From the NCBI RefSeq assembly GCF_002358085.1, contig NZ_NTJD01000010.1:36956-100955 (forward strand): a stretch of 64,000 nucleotides of DNA, read 5' to 3'. The position numbers and the translations under genes are program-made. Below, piece after piece: positions 34,078 through 44,587 of this stretch; positions within the stretch are counted from its first letter, which is position 1; every line of letters begins with the position of its first letter. The stretch is from Pseudothioclava arenosa. Lineage in GTDB: Bacteria > Pseudomonadota > Alphaproteobacteria > Rhodobacterales > Rhodobacteraceae. Below the pieces are notes generated by a model. That model was not told the origin of the DNA, did not search any database, and was given only the letters and a program-made list of their open reading frames with translations.

Positions 34078-36000
34078 ATGCTGATCCTCCACATCGGATC
34101 CCCCAAGACCGGGACCACCTCGTTGCAGGGTTTCCTGACCGGGAATGATGCGGCACTTCGCGCGCGCGGGATCAACTATGTGCGCGCCGCCCGCCCGCAT
34201 ATCGCGCATAACCCGGTGGCCTTCGCGATCCCCAACGATGCCCATCACGAGATGCTGGCCGAGATCGAGAAAGAAGTGCTGGCCGCGCCCGAGATGACCC
34301 ATGTCGTTTCGAGCGAGCTGTTCTTTCGCCCGATGCTCGCGCGGGTCATCGCCCGCGATTTCCCGCCCGCTCTGCGGCCGCTGACGCGCACCGTGTGCTA
34401 TATCCGGCGGCAGGACATCTACCTTGAATCGCTTTACAAACAGCGCGCCAAGAACGGGCTGGTTTCGGGGAGCCGGCAGGAATTCCTGCAAAAGAACATC
34501 CCGAAGCTGCGCTATTCGGACTGCCTTGCGCCCTTCCTCGAACTGAACCCCGACGCAACCCCGCTGCTGCGCATCTTCGACCGCGCGCTGCTCAAGGGTG
34601 GCGACGTGATCGACGATTTCGCCAGCCTCGCGCTGGGGCTCGACGACATCACCGGGTTTGAGCGCGCGCAGGGGGATGCGAACCTCTCCTACTCGGTCGA
34701 GATGAGCGAGATGATCGGCCATGCCGCGCAGGTGCAGGGCGTGAACAGCAAGGCGCTGTTGCGCGAGCTGCGCAAGGTCGAGCGCGATCCGCTGCTGATC
34801 AGCTCGCGCGACACCTTCACCCTCGAGGAGCGCCGCGGCCTGATGGAGACGCTCGCCGAGGATAACGAGACGCTGCGCAGCATCTATTTCCCCGACAGCC
34901 GCGCGGTGTTCGACATGACCGACCTCGAACAGGATCAGGAGCTGCCGCAGATGGCGCCCGAGATGATCGAAATGCGCAGCGCCGCCGCGAAGGAGGCGAT
35001 GAAAACCGCCATGGACAATCTGCACCCGAAAGCCCCCGAAACCGCAGAGGCCGACGATCTGGCCGACGAGGAAAGCGGCGCCACGACCGGCGCGGGCGAC
35101 TATCCGATCTGGTATCAGGAGATCTTTCCCGCCGGGGGCCAACAGGGCTTCTATCACTGGCTCGGGCGTCACGGGCTGACCTATGTCGAACGCGATCCGC
35201 GCAAGCTGATGGTGACCTTCGACAACCTGCACAACGTCGGCAACAAGGAACTGGCGCGAAACCCCTGGGCCGCGAGCTTCTGCCGCGACCGGGGCTATTC
35301 GCATCTGGGCGTTCTGGCGCAGCATCCAGATTGGTACCGCGACCCGAAGTTGATCCAGTTCTTTGCGGGCCTCGCCAAGAACGGCTTCTTCAAGCGCTTC
35401 GACAAGGTGGTTTTCGCGGGCACCTCGATGGGCGCGTTTGGGGCGCTGTCCTTTTGCGAACACGCGCCCGGCGCAACAGTGCTGGCCTTCAGCCCGCAAT
35501 CGAGCCTGCACAAGGGGCTCGTGCCCTGGGAGCCGCGCTTTGCCAAGGGCACTGCCGCGGATTGGACGCTGCCCGGCTCGGACGCCGCCGAAACGGCGCG
35601 TAGCGCGGGCAAGGTCTATCTGGTCTACGACCATTTCCATGAGCTTGACCGACGCCACGCAAAACGCTTCGAGGGCGCGAATATCGTGCGCCTGAAGGCC
35701 TTTGGCATGGGCCACAAGAGCGCGCTGGTCGCGCATCGCATGGGGCTGTTGAAGACGCTGATGACCGAGGCGATGGAGGGCGAGATCGCGCCGCTCGCCT
35801 TCTACCGTGGCATCCGCGCGCGCAAGGATATCTTCCTCTATCGCGAAGCCGTCGCCGAGGCGCTGGTCGCCGCCGGCAAACCTGAACGTGCACAGACCTT
35901 CAAGGACGCCTTCAAACGCCGCCGCCGCAAGATCGCCCGCCAGGAAATGATCCGCGCCCGCCGCGCCGAGACCCGCCGCAAAGCCGCCGAAGCGCAGTAA
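34078..36000 (+). CDS. Sulfotransferase-like / alpha-beta hydrolase-like fusion protein
   Basis: This 640-aa protein appears to join two enzymes. The N-terminal part (about residues 1-300) starts MLILHIGSPKTGTTSLQGFL, a PAPS-binding P-loop of the sulfotransferase type, with CYIRRQDIYLESLYKQR as the likely 3'-phosphate-binding segment. An acidic linker follows (about 300-345). The C-terminal part (about 350-580) has VVFAGTSMGAFGALSFCEHA with a GxSxG-type nucleophile (Ser of GTSMG), VLAFSPQSSLH and a late His in FGMGHKSALVAHRMG, resembling an alpha-beta hydrolase. The last 40 residues are Arg/Lys-rich. The ATG at 34078 was chosen over a TTG 12 bases upstream. A plausible role is modification of a glycan or lipid made by this cluster. 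Confidence 0.75.
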   Translation: MLILHIGSPKTGTTSLQGFLTGNDAALRARGINYVRAARPHIAHNPVAFAIPNDAHHEMLAEIEKEVLAAPEMTHVVSSELFFRPMLARVIARDFPPALRPLTRTVCYIRRQDIYLESLYKQRAKNGLVSGSRQEFLQKNIPKLRYSDCLAPFLELNPDATPLLRIFDRALLKGGDVIDDFASLALGLDDITGFERAQGDANLSYSVEMSEMIGHAAQVQGVNSKALLRELRKVERDPLLISSRDTFTLEERRGLMETLAEDNETLRSIYFPDSRAVFDMTDLEQDQELPQMAPEMIEMRSAAAKEAMKTAMDNLHPKAPETAEADDLADEESGATTGAGDYPIWYQEIFPAGGQQGFYHWLGRHGLTYVERDPRKLMVTFDNLHNVGNKELARNPWAASFCRDRGYSHLGVLAQHPDWYRDPKLIQFFAGLAKNGFFKRFDKVVFAGTSMGAFGALSFCEHAPGATVLAFSPQSSLHKGLVPWEPRFAKGTAADWTLPGSDAAETARSAGKVYLVYDHFHELDRRHAKRFEGANIVRLKAFGMGHKSALVAHRMGLLKTLMTEAMEGEIAPLAFYRGIRARKDIFLYREAVAEALVAAGKPERAQTFKDAFKRRRRKIARQEMIRARRAETRRKAAEAQ

Positions 36001-36025
36001 AATCGCCCGCCCGAAGGACCCCGAC

Positions 36026-37609
36026 GTGACCACACTCGCTGAAACGCTCTGCGCCGAGCATGGACTGAATTTCGCGCGCGGGTTCTCGCAGCAATTTCAC
36101 TGTGCGAAGCAAGGCAGCCACGCCCCGATCGCGGGGTTCGCGCCGCATCCTTTCGGTGACTGGCTGATCCAGACCGGCGGCACCCTGCCCGTCGCCTCAT
36201 TCACCACGGCAACCGCCACCGGCGATCTCGGCATCGTGTTTCTGGGCATGGGGGTCGATGCCGATGGCGGCTATGTCGATGACGCGCGGCTGGCCTGGAG
36301 ACTGGGCCGCGCGCGGACGATCGAAGACCTGACCGCCTATGTCGCGGGCTGCGGCGGGCGCTATTGCGCCTTTGTCCGTCATGGGAGTGATGCGCGGTTC
36401 CTGCTGGACCCGAGCGGCTCGATGGGCGCCGTTGCCAATGCCGCGACCCGCACCGTCGCCGCGACGCTTTACCTTGCGATCGACCGCCCGGTCGTGCCCA
36501 GCGACTATCCGATGGGCGTCGAAGGCCGTCGCTACGCCTTTGGCTACACCGCGGATCGCGACGTGATCTCGCTGCGGCCAAACCATTATCTGGATCTGAA
36601 CACCTTCGAACAAACCCGCCACTGGCCGCTCGAAACCGACAGTTTCGAAGTGACCAGCCTGCGCGTCCTCGATGAAGGCATCGACCAGATGATCGAGCGC
36701 CATTGCCAGATCATGCGCGCGCTTGCCGGCACAATCGGCCCCAGCATCCTTCCGCTCAGCGGCGGCGAAGACTCGCGCCTGCTGCTGGCGATGTCGCATG
36801 CCGGAAATATCCGCTTCGACCATTACTTCACCCATATCACCACGGATATTTCGCGCGGAGACGCGCGGATCGGTGCGCAAATGGCCGAGACCCTTGGCCT
36901 GCCGTTCTCAGTTTATGACCTCATCGGGCAGGAGCCGCCCCCGCTCCCGCAACCCGAAACGATCCGCAGGCTTCAGGAAACCGCGCTGGCCTCGGGCAAC
37001 GTCGCCTATCGCCGCGAATACTATGCGCCCCGGCGCCGTCCGAGGGCCTATCAACAAAAGGCGCGTATCCTGCACGCGACGCTCTCGCTCCCGCCGGGCG
37101 GGTTTGTCATGCGTGGCCAGATCACCGATCTGAGCAAGGCCGTCCTGTGGCGGCCCGCCGGCATGAAGGAGTTCGCCGAGAAGAAAGGCGGTCTGATCGG
37201 CGCGGGCACCGGCGTGCGTTTGATGATGGTCGATAGCGATGTGGCCGAGGCCGATCCGTGGTTCCTGTCGCGCTATGAGGCGTGGCAGCAGACCCTTCCG
37301 GCAGGCTGCCATGGCTGCGAGATCGACTTCATGGGGCTGGAGCTGTTCCGCTCCTACAGCTGGGGGAATACGTTCTATTCCTTCGTGAATGATTTCTACA
37401 TCTCTCCGGGGTGCGACCGGCAGATCATTCAGCATCTCGCGGCGGCTCCGCCGCTGATGCGCTATGAATTCCACTATAACGACCGCATCCTCGAACGTGC
37501 CGCGCCCGAACTGCTGAAATTCCGCTACACGCGCCCCGACGACAACCGCATGCGCAAGCGCCGCCCGGTCTTTCTCGAGACGCTCGACCGATACGGGCTC
37601 AGCGCATAG
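36026..37609 (+). CDS. Asparagine-synthase-like protein
   Basis: This 527-aa protein carries the PP-loop SILPLSGGEDSRLLLAMSHA (about residues 240-259), the ATP-pyrophosphatase signature of asparagine synthases and beta-lactam synthetases. The N-terminal domain (about 1-210) resembles a glutaminase fold but starts MTTLAETL and lacks the Cys2 nucleophile, so it cannot release ammonia from glutamine. The C-terminal part contains GCEIDFMGLELFRSYSWGNT. Such proteins can amidate or form amide bonds using another nucleophile. It starts with GTG 25 bases after the fusion gene, preceded by GAAGGA, and ends the three-gene cluster. Confidence 0.8.
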   Translation: MTTLAETLCAEHGLNFARGFSQQFHCAKQGSHAPIAGFAPHPFGDWLIQTGGTLPVASFTTATATGDLGIVFLGMGVDADGGYVDDARLAWRLGRARTIEDLTAYVAGCGGRYCAFVRHGSDARFLLDPSGSMGAVANAATRTVAATLYLAIDRPVVPSDYPMGVEGRRYAFGYTADRDVISLRPNHYLDLNTFEQTRHWPLETDSFEVTSLRVLDEGIDQMIERHCQIMRALAGTIGPSILPLSGGEDSRLLLAMSHAGNIRFDHYFTHITTDISRGDARIGAQMAETLGLPFSVYDLIGQEPPPLPQPETIRRLQETALASGNVAYRREYYAPRRRPRAYQQKARILHATLSLPPGGFVMRGQITDLSKAVLWRPAGMKEFAEKKGGLIGAGTGVRLMMVDSDVAEADPWFLSRYEAWQQTLPAGCHGCEIDFMGLELFRSYSWGNTFYSFVNDFYISPGCDRQIIQHLAAAPPLMRYEFHYNDRILERAAPELLKFRYTRPDDNRMRKRRPVFLETLDRYGLSA

Positions 37610-37777
37610 AGCCGCCGCGTAACGCATAAGCAGTTCCGGGCGAAAGACGCGCATTCACCGCCCGAAACTTAGGCAGAGGCATCCTTTTCGGCGGGGATTT
37701 GTGCGCTTTCTGCCCTTTCTTGCTGCACAGGCGGGCAGCCCGGCTAAGGTCGGGTTAGACAAGACAAGGGCCCGGCC

Positions 37778-40700
37778 ATGGCGATCTACGCATCCATCCA
37801 CCATCTCACGCATTACAAATACGACCGGCCGGTGACGCTGGGCCCTCAGATCATCCGGCTGCGCCCTGCCCCGCATTCGCGCACGCGCGTGATTTCGCAC
37901 AGCCTCAAGGTCAGCCCGGGCGGGCATTTCGTGAACCACCAGCAGGACCCTTACGGCAACTGGCTGGCGCGCTTCGTCTTTCCCGAGCCAGTGACCGAGT
38001 TCAAGATCGAGGTCGATCTGGTTGCCGACATGACGGTCTACAACCCGTTCGATTTCTTCGTCGAGGACAGCGCCGAGCATTGGCCCTTCGACTATCCCGA
38101 AGAGCTGCGCGACGATCTGGTGATCTATCGCACCCCCGAACCCGAGGGGCCGCGGCTGGCAAAATTCATCGGCTCGATCGACTTCACCCAGACCCGGACA
38201 GTGGATTTTCTGGTCGGGCTGAACGCGCGCATCGCCAATGAGGTGAATTACACCATTCGCATGGAGCCGGGCGTGCAGACGCCCGACGAGACGCTGGAAA
38301 AGGCCTCGGGCTCGTGCCGAGATAGCAGCTGGCTCTTGGTGCAGGTGCTGCGCCATCTCGGCTTTGCGGCGCGCTTCGTCTCGGGCTACCTGATTCAGCT
38401 CAAGCCCGATCTTGAGGCCCTGGACGGGCCCTCGGGCACGGATCACGATTTCACCGACCTGCACGCCTGGTGCGAGGTGTTCCTGCCCGGCGCGGGCTGG
38501 ATCGGGCTTGACCCGACCTCGGGGCTCCTGACCGGCGAGAGCCATATCCCGCTGGCCGCGACGCCGCATTTCCGCAATGCCGCGCCGATCTCGGGCGGGT
38601 TCTCGTCAGATGGGGCGCCCGAAGTCGAATTCGAATTCGACATGGAGGTGAAGCGCGTGGCCGAGCATCCGCGCATCACCAAACCCTTCTCGGACGAAGC
38701 CTGGGAGCGGCTCAACGCGCTCGGGCGCAAGGTCGACGAAAGCCTGACCGAGGGCGATGTGCGCCTGACCATGGGCGGCGAGCCGACCTTTGTCTCGATC
38801 GACGATTTCGAGAGCGCCGAGTGGAACACCGACGCCGTCGGCCCGCAGAAACGCGCGCTGGCCGATACGCTGATCCGGCGGCTGCGTGACCGCTTCGCGC
38901 CGGGCGGTTTTCTGCATTATGGGCAGGGCAAGTGGTATCCGGGCGAAAGTCTGCCGCGCTGGACCTTCTCGCTCTATTGGCGCCACGACGGCCAGCCGGT
39001 CTGGACAAACCCCGACCTGATCGCCAAGGAAGATGCGCCGCAGAAGCTGGGCGCGAAGGAAACGGGGCGGTTCCTCGCCCGCTTCGCCGAAAAGCTCGGG
39101 CTCGATCCGGCCTATGCGCAGCCCGCTTTCGAGGACCCGGGCGAGTGGATATTGAAAGAGGCGAACCTGCCGCCGAATGTCACGCCCGAGAACTCAAAGC
39201 TGAAAAACCCTGAAGATCGCGCACGTTACGCGCGTGTCTTCAACCGCGGCCTGACCGAGGCGGCGGGCTATGTGCTGCCGCTCCAGCGGCTCTGGCAGGC
39301 GGGCGACAAGCCTTCGCGCTGGCGCTCTGAGCTGTGGAAGCCGCGGCGGGGCAAGCTGTTCCTGATCCCGGGCGACAGCCCCGTAGGCTTCCGCCTGCCG
39401 CTCAATGCGCTGCCCTGGCTCCCGGCCTCGCAATATCCCTATTCCTACCCGGCCGATCCGACGATCCCGCTGGAACCGCTGCCCGATTTCCACGCGCAGA
39501 TCGAAGAACGCCGCCGCGCCATCCAGGAGGAAATCGACCGGATCGCGCGCGAAGAGGCCGAGCGCGAGGCGATGCTGCCGCCGGTTTCGCCGGGCCATGT
39601 GCAAGGCTCGCAGCCCGGCGCCGCGTCCGGGGCCGACAACCGTCAGGAGGTGGTCCTGCAGGATGCGCATCTGGGCGAGGGCGTCGATCCGACCGGCGGC
39701 GCGGTGCGCACTGCGCTCGCGCTGGAGCCGCGCGACGGGCGGCTTTGCCTGTTCATGCCGCCTTGCGACACGCTCGAGGAATACCTCGAACTGGTCGCTG
39801 CGGCCGAGGCGACGGCGGCCGATCTGGATATGCCGATCCATATCGAGGGCTATTCGCCGCCCCATGATCCGCGCCTCAACGTGATCCGCGTCGCCCCCGA
39901 TCCGGGCGTGATCGAGGTCAACATCCACCCCGCCCATAGCTGGGAGGAGTGCGTTGCCACCACCGAGGCGATCTATGAAGAGGCCCGCCAGAGCCGCCTT
40001 GGCGCCGACAAGTTCATGATCGACGGGCGCCACACCGGCACCGGCGGCGGCAACCATGTCGTTGTGGGCGGCGCGACACCGAACGACAGCCCGTTCCTGC
40101 GCCGGCCCGACCTGCTGAAATCGCTGATCCTGATCTGGCAGCGCCATCCCTCGCTCAGCTACCTGTTCTCGGGGCTGTTCATCGGGCCGACCAGTCAGGC
40201 CCCGCGCATCGACGAAGCCCGCCACGACACGCTCTATGAGCTGGAAATCGCGCTGAGCCAGATCGGCGACCCGGTCGATGGCGGCCCCCTGCCCCCGCCG
40301 TGGCTGGTGGACCGGCTCTTGCGCAACATGTTGATCGACGTGACCGGCAACACGCATCGCGCCGAGATCTGCATCGACAAGCTTTACTCCCCCGACGGGC
40401 CGACCGGCCGGCTCGGCCTTGTCGAGTTCCGCGGCTTCGAGATGCCGCCCGATCCGCGCATGTCGCTGGCGCAACAGCTGCTTTTGCGCGCGATCATCGC
40501 GCGGTGCTGGAAGGCGCCGGTCAAGGGCCGCCCGGTGCGCTGGGGCACGGTGCTGCACGATCGCTTCATGCTGCCGCATTTCCTCTGGGAAGACCTGCTG
40601 TCGCTGCTGGCGGACCTGCGCGCGCACGGCTTTGAAATGGACCCGGTCTGGTTCGAGGCACAGGCCGAGTTCCGCTTTCCGTTCTGCGGCCAGATCGAGG

Positions 40701-41227
40701 CCGAGGGTGTGCATCTCGAGGTCCGTCAGGCGCTCGAACCCTGGCATGTGCTGGGCGAGACCGGCGCGATCGGCGGCACGGTGCGCTATACCGACAGCTC
40801 GGTCGAGCGGCTGCAGGTCAAGCTGACGACGCTGCATCAGGATCGCTATCAGGTCATGTGCAACCGCCGCCCCGTGCCGATTGCGCGCACGCAGACCTCG
40901 GGCGTGTCGGTGGGCGGCGTGCGCTTCAAGGCCTGGCAACCGCCCGAGGCGTTGCATCCGGTCCTGCCGGTCAACGCGCCGCTGGTCTTCGACATCTACG
41001 ACAGCTGGACGGGGCGCGCGCTCGCGGGATGCACCTATCACGTAGCGCATCCGGGCGGGCGCAACTACGACACCTTCCCGGTCAATGCCTATGAAGCCGA
41101 GGCGCGTCGGCTGGCGCGGTTCGAGCCTTATGGCCACAGTCCGGGGCATTACACCCCTGCGACCGAAAGGCCGCACCCCGAATTCCCGTTGACGCTTGAC
41201 CTGCGACGGCCGATAGGGCTCCTCTAG
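37778..41227 (+). CDS. Transglutaminase-DUF2126 protein
   Basis: This 1149-aa protein begins with a transglutaminase N-terminal beta domain ([21 protein letters not shown]). A cysteine-protease-like core follows: nucleophile Cys in [19 protein letters not shown] (about residue 184), His in [12 protein letters not shown] (about 229) and Asp in IGLDPTSGL (about 245). DUF2126 covers about 310-1120, with [47 protein letters not shown] and [17 protein letters not shown] charged coiled coil lies near residues 565-605. The protein is predicted to act with the neighbouring ATP-grasp and second transglutaminase in building or trimming a peptide; no product is known. All catalytic triad residues are present. 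Confidence 0.9.
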   Translation: MAIYASIHHLTHYKYDRPVTLGPQIIRLRPAPHSRTRVISHSLKVSPGGHFVNHQQDPYGNWLARFVFPEPVTEFKIEVDLVADMTVYNPFDFFVEDSAEHWPFDYPEELRDDLVIYRTPEPEGPRLAKFIGSIDFTQTRTVDFLVGLNARIANEVNYTIRMEPGVQTPDETLEKASGSCRDSSWLLVQVLRHLGFAARFVSGYLIQLKPDLEALDGPSGTDHDFTDLHAWCEVFLPGAGWIGLDPTSGLLTGESHIPLAATPHFRNAAPISGGFSSDGAPEVEFEFDMEVKRVAEHPRITKPFSDEAWERLNALGRKVDESLTEGDVRLTMGGEPTFVSIDDFESAEWNTDAVGPQKRALADTLIRRLRDRFAPGGFLHYGQGKWYPGESLPRWTFSLYWRHDGQPVWTNPDLIAKEDAPQKLGAKETGRFLARFAEKLGLDPAYAQPAFEDPGEWILKEANLPPNVTPENSKLKNPEDRARYARVFNRGLTEAAGYVLPLQRLWQAGDKPSRWRSELWKPRRGKLFLIPGDSPVGFRLPLNALPWLPASQYPYSYPADPTIPLEPLPDFHAQIEERRRAIQEEIDRIAREEAEREAMLPPVSPGHVQGSQPGAASGADNRQEVVLQDAHLGEGVDPTGGAVRTALALEPRDGRLCLFMPPCDTLEEYLELVAAAEATAADLDMPIHIEGYSPPHDPRLNVIRVAPDPGVIEVNIHPAHSWEECVATTEAIYEEARQSRLGADKFMIDGRHTGTGGGNHVVVGGATPNDSPFLRRPDLLKSLILIWQRHPSLSYLFSGLFIGPTSQAPRIDEARHDTLYELEIALSQIGDPVDGGPLPPPWLVDRLLRNMLIDVTGNTHRAEICIDKLYSPDGPTGRLGLVEFRGFEMPPDPRMSLAQQLLLRAIIARCWKAPVKGRPVRWGTVLHDRFMLPHFLWEDLLSLLADLRAHGFEMDPVWFEAQAEFRFPFCGQIEAEGVHLEVRQALEPWHVLGETGAIGGTVRYTDSSVERLQVKLTTLHQDRYQVMCNRRPVPIARTQTSGVSVGGVRFKAWQPPEALHPVLPVNAPLVFDIYDSWTGRALAGCTYHVAHPGGRNYDTFPVNAYEAEARRLARFEPYGHSPGHYTPATERPHPEFPLTLDLRRPIGLL

Positions 41228-41247
41228 GTTCGAAACCCGGGGAGATC

Positions 41248-43653
41248 ATGACCGACCAGCCAGAGCGGAAGACGGAAGAGGACCTCTTTGGCGATTACGG
41301 GCTCGTGCCCGGCATCGCCGACGAACTCTTTGACGCCAACGGGCAGATGCGCCCGGTCTGGCGCCGTTTCGTCGACCGCTTCGCCCGGCTCACCCCCGAG
41401 CAGATCCGAGCCCGGTTCGAGCGCGCAGACCAATACCTGCGCGATGCGGGCGTGTTCTATCGCCAGTATAGCGCCGACCCGCTGGCCGAGCGCGAATGGC
41501 CACTGAGCCACATCCCGGTGATCCTGCACGAAGACGAATGGGAAGGCATCTGCACGGCGCTCTCGCAGCGCGCGGACCTGCTCGAAGCGGTAATGGCCGA
41601 CCTTTACGGCCCCGGGCGGCTGGTTTCAGAAGGCCACCTGCCCGCCGAACTGATCGCAGGCTCGCGCCAGTGGCTGCGTCCGATGGTCGGCATCGCGCCG
41701 CGCGGCGGCCATTACCTGCATTTCATCGCCTTCGAGATCGGGCGCTCGCCGGACGGATCGTGGTTCGTGCTGGGCGACCGGACGCAGGCCCCCTCGGGGG
41801 CGGGTTTCGCGCTGGAGAACCGCGTGGCCACCGGCCGCATCTTCCCCGAGCGCTTCCCGCGCGCCCATATCCACCGGCTCGCGGGCTTCTTCGGCGCTTT
41901 CCGTGACGCGATGGAGCACCTTGCGCGCGGCCCGGGCGGGCGCGACCGGGCGACGGCGATCCTGACGCCGGGCCCGTCGAACGACACTTATTACGAGCAC
42001 ACCTATATCGCGCGCTACCTCGGCCTGCCGCTTCTGGAGGGCGAGGACCTTCTGGTCGAGAACGGCCAGGCGATGGTGCGCACGATCGAGGGGCTGCAAC
42101 CCGTGGGCGCACTCTGGCGGCGGATCGACGCAGCCTTTGCCGACCCGCTGGAGCTGGACGCAAGCAGCCAGATCGGCACGCCCGGGCTGATGGATACGAT
42201 CCGGCAGGGCAACCTCGCGATGATCAACGCGCTCGGCTCGGGCGTTCTGGAAATGCGCGCGATGATGGCCTTCCTGCCCCGCATCTCCGAGGTGCTGACC
42301 GGGCAAACCCTTGCGCTGCCCAATATCGCGACCTGGTGGTGCGGTGCCGAGGCCGAGCGCAGTTTCGTCCAGGACAATGCCGCGCGCATGCTGGTCAGCC
42401 CCGCTCTGGGCTGCGAACTACCCCATGACCTGCCGCTCGACACGGTCGACGGGTCGGGCCATGCCTCGCTGAACGACTGGCTGGCCGCCGAGGGGACCGG
42501 ACTTGTCGGACAGGAGCTCGTCTCGCTTTCGACCACGCCCGCCTGGGTCGAGGACCCCGAGACCGGCACCGGACGGCTGCAGCCGCGTCCGATGACGGTG
42601 CGCGTCTTTGCCGCGCGCACGCCCTCGGGCTGGAACTTCATGCGCGGCGGCTATGCCCGGATCGGCACCAGCGACAAGGCGACGGCGCTGGCGATGCAAA
42701 GCGGCGGCGCGGTGTCGGATGTCTGGGTGGTCTCGGACCGGCCCGTGCCGCAATTCACCCTCGCCCCGAGCACGGGCGATTTTCGGCGCGCCAGCCCCGG
42801 CATCCTGCCCGCGCGCGCCGCCGACAACCTCTATTGGCTGGGCCGTTATGTCGAGCGCGCCGAAGACGCGATCCGCCTGATCCGCGCCTATCACCTGCGG
42901 CTTGCGGCGACCGACAACCCGAATGACGCGCGGCTCAAGGCGCTGGCGGCGTTTCTGGAGGGCTACGGCCACGACCTCGACGAGCCGATCCCCGCGGCAT
43001 TGATCGAGCGGATCGTGCAGGCGCGCTATTGTGCCTCGAAAGTCCGCGACCGGTTCTCGACCGATGCCTGGAACGCTTTGGGCGACTTGCTGAAAACCGC
43101 GCGCGGGATGCGCGAAACCGCGCGCGCAGGCGATGATGCGGCCCGCGCCATGAGCGTGCTCTTGCGCAAGATCGCAGGGTTCTCGGGACTCGTGCATGAA
43201 AACATGTACCGCTTCTCGGGCTGGCGGTTCCTGAGCTTCGGGCGCGCCCTTGAACGCGCGGATTCGCTGACCGCGATGCTTGCGGTTTTCGCCGATCCCG
43301 AGGCGCCGCAGGGCAGCCTCGATATCGCGGTCGAGGTTGCCGACAGTGTGATTACCCACCAGCGTCGCTACCGGATCGAGACCTCGCGCGACACGGTCGT
43401 CGACCTGCTCGCGCTCGATGTCGACAACCCGCGCGCGCTGCTGTTCCAGATCCAGCGGATGCGCTATCTCGCCGCCGAACTGCCCGGCGCGCGCGAACAC
43501 GGGCGTCTGGCCGCGCTGTCGCGGGCGATCGTGCCCCTGGAAAGCGAGTTGTCGATCCTCGAGCCGGCGGAGCTGGATTCCGAGTGCCTGCGCAGCTTGC
43601 GTGAGGGGCTGGCGCAGACCTCCGATCTGCTGACCGCGGCCTATCTGCGGTGA
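41248..43653 (+). CDS. Circularly permuted ATP-grasp / alpha-E fusion
   Basis: This 801-aa protein has a circularly permuted type 2 ATP-grasp domain (about residues 85-480; WPLSHIPVILHEDEWEGI, LRPMVGIAPRGGHYLHFIAF, LTPGPSNDTYYEHTYIARYLG, EGEDLLVENGQAMVRTIEGL). An alpha-E (DUF403) helical domain follows (about 505-800; ARAADNLYWLGRYVERAEDAIRL split as two motifs, VHENMYRFSGWRFLSFGRAL). In many bacteria the two are separate genes; here they are fused. ATP-grasp enzymes of this class are predicted to form peptide or amide bonds. It follows the DUF2126 gene by 20 bases and is adjacent to a second transglutaminase, the conserved set. The start follows GGGGAGATC. Confidence 0.9.
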   Translation: MTDQPERKTEEDLFGDYGLVPGIADELFDANGQMRPVWRRFVDRFARLTPEQIRARFERADQYLRDAGVFYRQYSADPLAEREWPLSHIPVILHEDEWEGICTALSQRADLLEAVMADLYGPGRLVSEGHLPAELIAGSRQWLRPMVGIAPRGGHYLHFIAFEIGRSPDGSWFVLGDRTQAPSGAGFALENRVATGRIFPERFPRAHIHRLAGFFGAFRDAMEHLARGPGGRDRATAILTPGPSNDTYYEHTYIARYLGLPLLEGEDLLVENGQAMVRTIEGLQPVGALWRRIDAAFADPLELDASSQIGTPGLMDTIRQGNLAMINALGSGVLEMRAMMAFLPRISEVLTGQTLALPNIATWWCGAEAERSFVQDNAARMLVSPALGCELPHDLPLDTVDGSGHASLNDWLAAEGTGLVGQELVSLSTTPAWVEDPETGTGRLQPRPMTVRVFAARTPSGWNFMRGGYARIGTSDKATALAMQSGGAVSDVWVVSDRPVPQFTLAPSTGDFRRASPGILPARAADNLYWLGRYVERAEDAIRLIRAYHLRLAATDNPNDARLKALAAFLEGYGHDLDEPIPAALIERIVQARYCASKVRDRFSTDAWNALGDLLKTARGMRETARAGDDAARAMSVLLRKIAGFSGLVHENMYRFSGWRFLSFGRALERADSLTAMLAVFADPEAPQGSLDIAVEVADSVITHQRRYRIETSRDTVVDLLALDVDNPRALLFQIQRMRYLAAELPGAREHGRLAALSRAIVPLESELSILEPAELDSECLRSLREGLAQTSDLLTAAYLR

Positions 43654-43661
43654 GGCCCGGG

Positions 43662-44546
43662 ATGATTTACGACATCAAACTGCGCATCGACTACGATTAC
43701 GAGGCCCCCTCGGATCACACGCGCAACGTGCTGCATCTTCTGCCCGACAATCTGGGCGGCAAGCAGCGCGTTCTCTCGCGTCTGCTTGATGTGCGCCCGC
43801 CCCCGAACGAACGCCGCGAAAGCCGCGACTTCTTCGGCAACACGGCCAGTTCCGTCAGCTGGCACTACCCGATCGACGCGGTGAGCTTCGATCTGGTCGC
43901 GCGGGTCGAGCGGCTCGCCGACCCCGCGCTGCTCGACATCTCGCCGCCGCTCGGGCAGCTGCGCCAGGAAATCTCCGAGATGCAGACGCTCTCGGCCGAC
44001 GCCCCCCATCACTTCCTGTCGCCCTCGCCCCGGATCGCCGAAGTTCCCGAGATCACCGCCTTCGTGCAATCTCTGATCACCCCCGGCATGAGCACCGCGC
44101 GCCTTGTCGAGACCCTCGGCCATGCGCTTTATACGCGCATGCACTACGATGCCGAGGCCACGACGGTGGACACGCCGCCCGCCGAGGCCTTCGCGCAAAA
44201 ACGCGGTGTCTGTCAGGACTTCGCGCAGATCATGATCGCGGGCCTGCGCGGGGTCGGCGTGCCTGCGGGCTATGTGTCGGGCTTCCTGCGCACCTTCCCG
44301 CCGCCGGGTCAGCCGCGTCTTGAAGGCGCGGATGCGATGCATGCCTGGGTTCGCGCCTGGGTCGGCCACGAGATGGGCTGGATCGAATTCGATCCGACCA
44401 ATGACCAGCCTGCGGGGATTGATTACGTCACGCTCGCGATCGGCCGCGATTATGCCGATGTGGCCCCTGTCCGGGGCGCGATGCGCAGCGCCGGCAGCCA
44501 CGCGACGACGCAATCCGTCGATGTGATCCCGCTCGACGGCGCCTGA
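43662..44546 (+). CDS. Transglutaminase-like cysteine peptidase of the ATP-grasp set
   Basis: This 294-aa protein has the beta domain MIYDIKLRIDYDYEAPSDHTRNVL at its start and a transglutaminase core. The Cys lies in RGVCQDFAQIMIAGLRGVGV (about residue 186), the His in DAMHAWVRAWVG (about 230) and the Asp in GWIEFDPTNDQ (about 246). Length and triad are complete. The ATG at 43662 gives the family N-terminus; a GTG at 43650 overlapping the previous stop is the alternative. With the two upstream genes it forms an operon in which ligase and peptidase-like activities are paired. Confidence 0.9.
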   Translation: MIYDIKLRIDYDYEAPSDHTRNVLHLLPDNLGGKQRVLSRLLDVRPPPNERRESRDFFGNTASSVSWHYPIDAVSFDLVARVERLADPALLDISPPLGQLRQEISEMQTLSADAPHHFLSPSPRIAEVPEITAFVQSLITPGMSTARLVETLGHALYTRMHYDAEATTVDTPPAEAFAQKRGVCQDFAQIMIAGLRGVGVPAGYVSGFLRTFPPPGQPRLEGADAMHAWVRAWVGHEMGWIEFDPTNDQPAGIDYVTLAIGRDYADVAPVRGAMRSAGSHATTQSVDVIPLDGA

Positions 44547-44587
44547 CGACAGAGCCCGCGACAGATTTCGGAAAAACCGGGCGGCGG

